From Kribbella sp. NBC_01245 (GTDB taxonomy: Bacteria > Actinomycetota > Actinomycetes > Propionibacteriales > Kribbellaceae): a stretch of 64,000 nucleotides of DNA. The stretch spans positions 1,736,001-1,800,000 of the forward strand of contig NZ_CP108487.1 of assembly GCF_036226525.1 (NCBI RefSeq), in the 5' to 3' direction. A model generated the notes under the pieces. The model saw only the letters and a list, made by a program, of their open reading frames with translations. It was not told the DNA's origin and did not search any database. The position numbers and the translations under genes are program-made. Positions 62,301-64,000 of this stretch are shown here, one piece after another; within the stretch, counting starts at the first letter, position 1, and each line of letters starts with the position of its first letter.

Positions 62301-64000
62301 GCCGAGGGGGACGTCAAGGTCGAGCTCGAAGTCGACGCGACCTGGGTCAACCCGGCCGTGCCCGCGGGCCTGTCCATCTACGTCCTATCCGGCCCCGACG
62401 CCGCCACGCTGGCCATCGTCCCGGCCGTCTCGGTCGCGGGCCTCGGTCTGCGGTTCAGCAAGATGACCGGCGCCCTGTTGTCACTGGGTGCCGTGTCGCT
62501 CGACGGCATCGCGGTCCACCTGTACGGCGAAGCCACGCCGGCCGGTATCGGTGGTGGCGTCAACCTCGAACTCGCCGGGCTCGCCTTCTCCCCCAGCGCG
62601 GGCGGCGGCAGCAACGGCGTGGCGAACAGCATCATGAACGACGCGGGCCAGGCCGGACCCGCGAGCCGTCCGGCCTTCTCGCCCTCGATCGCCGTCCAGA
62701 AACATCCCGGCCTTGGGCCTGCCGTATCCCTGCGGGCGGGACCGCCACCAGGGCCGTGGTGGATCGTCGTCCAGCGGCAGCTCGGCCCGCTGTACCTCGA
62801 ACGCGTCGGCCTCGACACCGTTGAGACGGCCGGGACCGTCAGCCGTATCTCGCTGCTGTTCGACGGCCGCGTCTCGATCTTCGGCCTGACCGCCGCCGTC
62901 GACCGGCTGTCGCTCAGCTGGACCGGCGGCGACGTACTCGACGCCGACAGCTGGGCCGTCGACCTGATGGGCCTGGCGGTATCGGCCGACCTGTCCGGGA
63001 TCTCCCTGTCCGGCGGCATGCTCAAGACGATCGGCCCACCGGAGAACGGTCCGGTCTCGTACGTCGGCATGCTGCTCGGCCGGTTCGGGATCTATGGCCT
63101 GTCCGTGTTCGGCGGTTACACCGACGACAACGGCAATCCGTCGTTCTTCGTCTTCGGCGCGATCAACGGGCCGATCGGTGGACCGCCCGCGTTCTTCGTC
63201 ACCGGTATCGGCGGCGGTCTCGGCATCAACCGCGGCCTGCGGATCCCGGACGACGTCACGCACTTCAACGACTTCCCCTTCATCAAGGCGCTCGATCCCG
63301 CGTCCAGGCCGTCGGACGATCCGATGGGCGAGCTGCGCAAGCTCAACGAGTACTTCCCGCCACAGCGCGGCAACTTCTGGTTCGCCGCGGGGATCAGCTT
63401 CAACTCGTTCGCGCTGGTCGACGGCATCGCGGTGATCGCGGTGTCCTTCGGCGACGGGCTGGAGATCAACCTGCTCGGCCTCGCGCGGATGGCCTTGCCG
63501 CGACCGGAGGCGGCGCTGGTCTCGATCGAACTCGGCCTGCTGGCCCGGTTCTCCACCCGCGAAGGCGTGTTCATGATCCGCGCCGGGCTCACCGAGAACT
63601 CGTGGCTGCTCTATCCAGAGGTGCGGCTGACCGGCGGCTTCGCGTTCGCGATCTGGTGGAAGGGCCCGCTGGCCGGGCAGTTCGTGATGACGCTTGGCGG
63701 CTATCATCCGGACTTCCACCGCGAGGGCTATCCCGAGGTACCGCGGCTCGGCCTGATCTGGCGGTTCAGCGACGCCATCGTGATCAAGGGCGGCGCCTAC
63801 TTCGCGCTCACCTCCGAGGCGCTGATGGCCGGTGTCGACGTCGAGGTCTCGGCGAGCTTCGGCTGGGCCTGGGCGAAGATCGCGTTCGGCGCGCACGGCA
63901 TCGTCTACTTCGACCCGTTCTGGTTCGAGGTGATGGCGTACGCCCGGATCTCGGCCGGGATCAGGATCAGCACGTTCTTCGGCACGATCAGCTTCAGCAT
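56361..64000 (+). CDS. giant repetitive beta-rich protein with C-terminal DUF6603-like domain (3' end outside window)
   Basis: An uninterrupted frame of 2,546 codons from ATG 56361 to the window end; the protein is longer. There is no signal peptide or membrane helix. Most of it alternates amphipathic strands with short Leu/Ala-rich helices, suggesting repeated domains (LLDTALDAVGLLTPADPLGF and INRLIGLDPPTGIDAIELPE are typical joints). Near residues 960-1060 is an alpha/beta-hydrolase-like segment (VVVIAYGACGAAAIRAAATA, then VVTVGTPWAGLAVDSL) with Cys1001 at the nucleophile elbow. From about 2180 onward the text fits DUF6603 as I recall it (YVGMLLGRFGIYGLSVFGGY, FFVTGIGGGLGINRGLRIPD, NFWFAAGISFNSFALVDGIA). 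Codon bias is native. Role unknown; a large structural, shell or transport-groove protein is possible. Confidence 0.85.
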   Translation, partial: MTMTADSLDSFGRLATAIGLLDPNGQPNSSWFGDPLGATATTGNQHGLRHLLADDAQRTALFEFVDEILGPPDQRVRSGKTWVPLFSEQSITLYAVVEAVAGQVELGIGVDHNTGTTLPRVSTRIHVPVFRFARRGGPALAGTGDLPAWLMLGTPGARIGITVDATFTDTTPPPGEAGLAGVSVGLGIPTASGDDLSIEFELQGLQLPGAQAPRTFSFDASSLEELGTDVFDLVLGLVRAQADALSGLDPALAPFRAVAGLIGLRDVGGLPPLPLADLPTQGISALVEWVEQVLSDNTARDAWLGELAGLLGGTLIPADDAVRVTAGPLEFVIGIRVEPGSAGHPLLIPWAEIALNTGTGARARLTADLLRADTGTGACTALPALRAEAVFGADADGADLIPGTAPHLGSVHTGIALDPAGRPAFVLTLHDVVITNGGPRYDVLDLSSPSAALDAAADILETALRNAIADLGPAGVLINRLIGLDPPTGIDAIELPELLADPIKAIRDYWQDLTDTDATAAAADVLGRLRSLVTGEPFALIAGAGTAVDPWQVELVEGVELDIWRDGTTLSVDLVGAVTTPVLGEHEVTATLGVLLLRTDLATGTAAFVVDTHGKLSIGRQDGQPVELPLGSVAITANDFAIEASWSPAHGLRALVGADGLAVVAGETRIALPLPEFDNNGELVLPTPDWPAIEQAAAALLAELGIPTVDALLEFAGWTGSGARLSLEGLLGLDPGAAVQAWLADLILDCENVRTALGPVAALLSGFHTSVPFGSGSVRTPYRCPVAGQARAPGLAVWMDPGCSNDFAELLPRLTALTIGEQPEPETIVGILRGAATALPDIADLLVGRDSLAEGLGLLLTRWTGTDGLTGQPATLPDDVTGLELGGLSYDELVALGSVGLLVGDVLDPAPAAVIHVGCEATWTTDRPAGTAFDRTGTETADTSGAIPASGGGTWFVRLPTPAAAAIARPDRGGVGEQAARLSVLLADRADPVVVIAYGACGAAAIRAAATAPAVSNVVTVGTPWAGLAVDSLRNGLGGDALRLLERLRRPNVPSWPDQLLAQQATPHEQARRVIQRSLSDLDLPSAGGEARRAGLTVHAVFGQLDESTLKTGLGAFVADGINARIAANIPPPGADDAARTGLHAALDVPVIDLDLGGLLVGIGVRVELCRIGRATPGPGLEASLIRGVVLDVHLGVHDGWLVGGPGSGSTVGDLRWMSAQIDVPLDGRPGDAELVLHEARGFDIDRERWVVRADAAGAAPDVPAIDITGVVPEVRVLLSDVVGRLRVASPDLAAVLDLVGLTRAGGLDPDGLDRLLHDTAITLRGAVTAGADELATRLRALVPAATGTGSTLNWTIGPATIAIDLAAGTLTANLNAAPLQLQVALTSTGASATASIGTAGGLQLRARTLPTATVSVDWAGREVALLPTPDPTALKDLATTLLPAVTAHGLLSAFRQLVSSTAAPLLDTALDAVGLLTPADPLGFRGVVVPIGLVQDPGAWLRNALPLQATNAVVLLDALAPLVVPDRGSATGWPLGNGVAVGYGVEAGDQLRLTIDVGLAVNMTGGSIVTTQLGGGLLIGPDALPHPTLELSVNVDGRGLALVVAPGTDPPVRLSLIRPPAPSLQLYPGGPGFGDVLATAGETVVPIVLNTLAGHRTDAGTTLVKAVGQAVFDVGGALDLRDGATFTAAKVTAFATDPATRLTARLPQLITSGTAAIANALDPAHALVEVTPGPDKVTLGFGVGRDFRVVLDASGVVPAIEIQADVEIDGVGRLMVERLRLSTTGVDVAATLGPIVLDLGAFSLRPLIVVRAGSATTARTIGVGLALDDLAARAVEFRWALDASPPTLAAVRRTVTGESLGTEAEAGQWLLALALSIAGGVVVDGLQPVLTAKAKACLQGVVFTNVASSTEVDPGLALDLLNPDALLVRLKRLLWNAAQAPALSVTLDGVVTIGLAATGAATKQLGVNITLAPGRRFTIAEGDVKVELEVDATWVNPAVPAGLSIYVLSGPDAATLAIVPAVSVAGLGLRFSKMTGALLSLGAVSLDGIAVHLYGEATPAGIGGGVNLELAGLAFSPSAGGGSNGVANSIMNDAGQAGPASRPAFSPSIAVQKHPGLGPAVSLRAGPPPGPWWIVVQRQLGPLYLERVGLDTVETAGTVSRISLLFDGRVSIFGLTAAVDRLSLSWTGGDVLDADSWAVDLMGLAVSADLSGISLSGGMLKTIGPPENGPVSYVGMLLGRFGIYGLSVFGGYTDDNGNPSFFVFGAINGPIGGPPAFFVTGIGGGLGINRGLRIPDDVTHFNDFPFIKALDPASRPSDDPMGELRKLNEYFPPQRGNFWFAAGISFNSFALVDGIAVIAVSFGDGLEINLLGLARMALPRPEAALVSIELGLLARFSTREGVFMIRAGLTENSWLLYPEVRLTGGFAFAIWWKGPLAGQFVMTLGGYHPDFHREGYPEVPRLGLIWRFSDAIVIKGGAYFALTSEALMAGVDVEVSASFGWAWAKIAFGAHGIVYFDPFWFEVMAYARISAGIRISTFFGTISFS

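Noticed and set aside
56570..63896. Several very long antisense open frames opposite the giant gene
   Set aside because: They are Arg/Ser/Pro-rich shadow translations of a high-GC gene; the plus-strand frame has the right codon bias and is unbroken for 7.6 kb.

Overview
The window is 64 kb of very GC-rich DNA from an actinomycete. Strong G/C bias at third codon positions, many GTG starts, ATGA-type gene overlaps, a lysine/alanine-rich SigA, GAF-ANTAR regulators, a 13E12-type DUF222/HNH protein and an actinobacterial LigB-type ligase all point that way. A Propionibacteriales host such as Kribbella or a relative is my best guess. That is inference; there is no rRNA in the window to confirm it. 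The DNA looks chromosomal. I see no rRNA, tRNA, CRISPR array, transposase, integrase or phage structural gene.

Layout. (1) 1-4.2 kb: the end of an OmpR-type response regulator and its histidine kinase, then psuK-psuG for pseudouridine breakdown behind a palindromic operator. (2) 4.2-12.9 kb: a short YidC paralogue with a small membrane partner, the primary sigma factor SigA, a universal stress protein coupled to an HhH-GPD repair protein, a GCS2-type glutamate-cysteine ligase, a metallo-hydrolase divergent from DNA polymerase IV, and a dimethylargininase. (3) 12.9-18.2 kb: a 32-bp inverted repeat, a hemerythrin remnant, and a five-gene, fully translationally coupled minus-strand operon (SDR, saccharopine-dehydrogenase-like protein, alpha/beta hydrolase, YccF, metallo-hydrolase) facing a TetR gene across two tandem palindromes. 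(4) 18.2-25.9 kb: a secreted DUF5648-like repeat protein, exonuclease III, oligopeptidase B, an FAD aromatic hydroxylase, a SigB/HrdD-type sigma factor behind a 472-bp leader, and a HAD hydrolase. (5) 25.9-36.2 kb: MFS transporter, PLP decarboxylase and DyP peroxidase genes coupled by ATGA overlaps, then ATP-dependent DNA ligase and a TPMT-like methyltransferase, a DUF2207 membrane protein with no signal peptide, and a frameshifted secreted alpha/beta hydrolase with Calx-beta-like repeats.

(6) 36.3-46.9 kb is a regulatory and stress region. Two inverted GAF-ANTAR paralogues share a perfect 74-bp repeat and flank an ECF sigma factor with a SnoaL-like tail, a DinB-fold protein and a nucleoside hydrolase. 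After them come small membrane proteins, an intergenic repeat cluster, an FAD/Rieske oxidoreductase, CBS and DUF4287 proteins, and a YCII plus ECF42/SigI-like sigma pair. (7) 46.9-50.1 kb holds two ArsR plus flavin-monooxygenase cassettes that look like arsenic-responsive units without a pump. (8) 50.1-55.7 kb holds a secreted serine hydrolase, a repeat-rich DUF222/HNH protein with a near-consensus promoter giving a leaderless mRNA, and a DUF3048 lipoprotein. (9) 55.86 kb to the end is the least understood part. A 166-aa protein of unknown function is coupled to a giant protein of at least 2,546 residues that runs off the window and ends in what looks like a DUF6603 domain. It has no signal peptide or membrane anchor that I can see, and it is my main candidate for an undescribed system.
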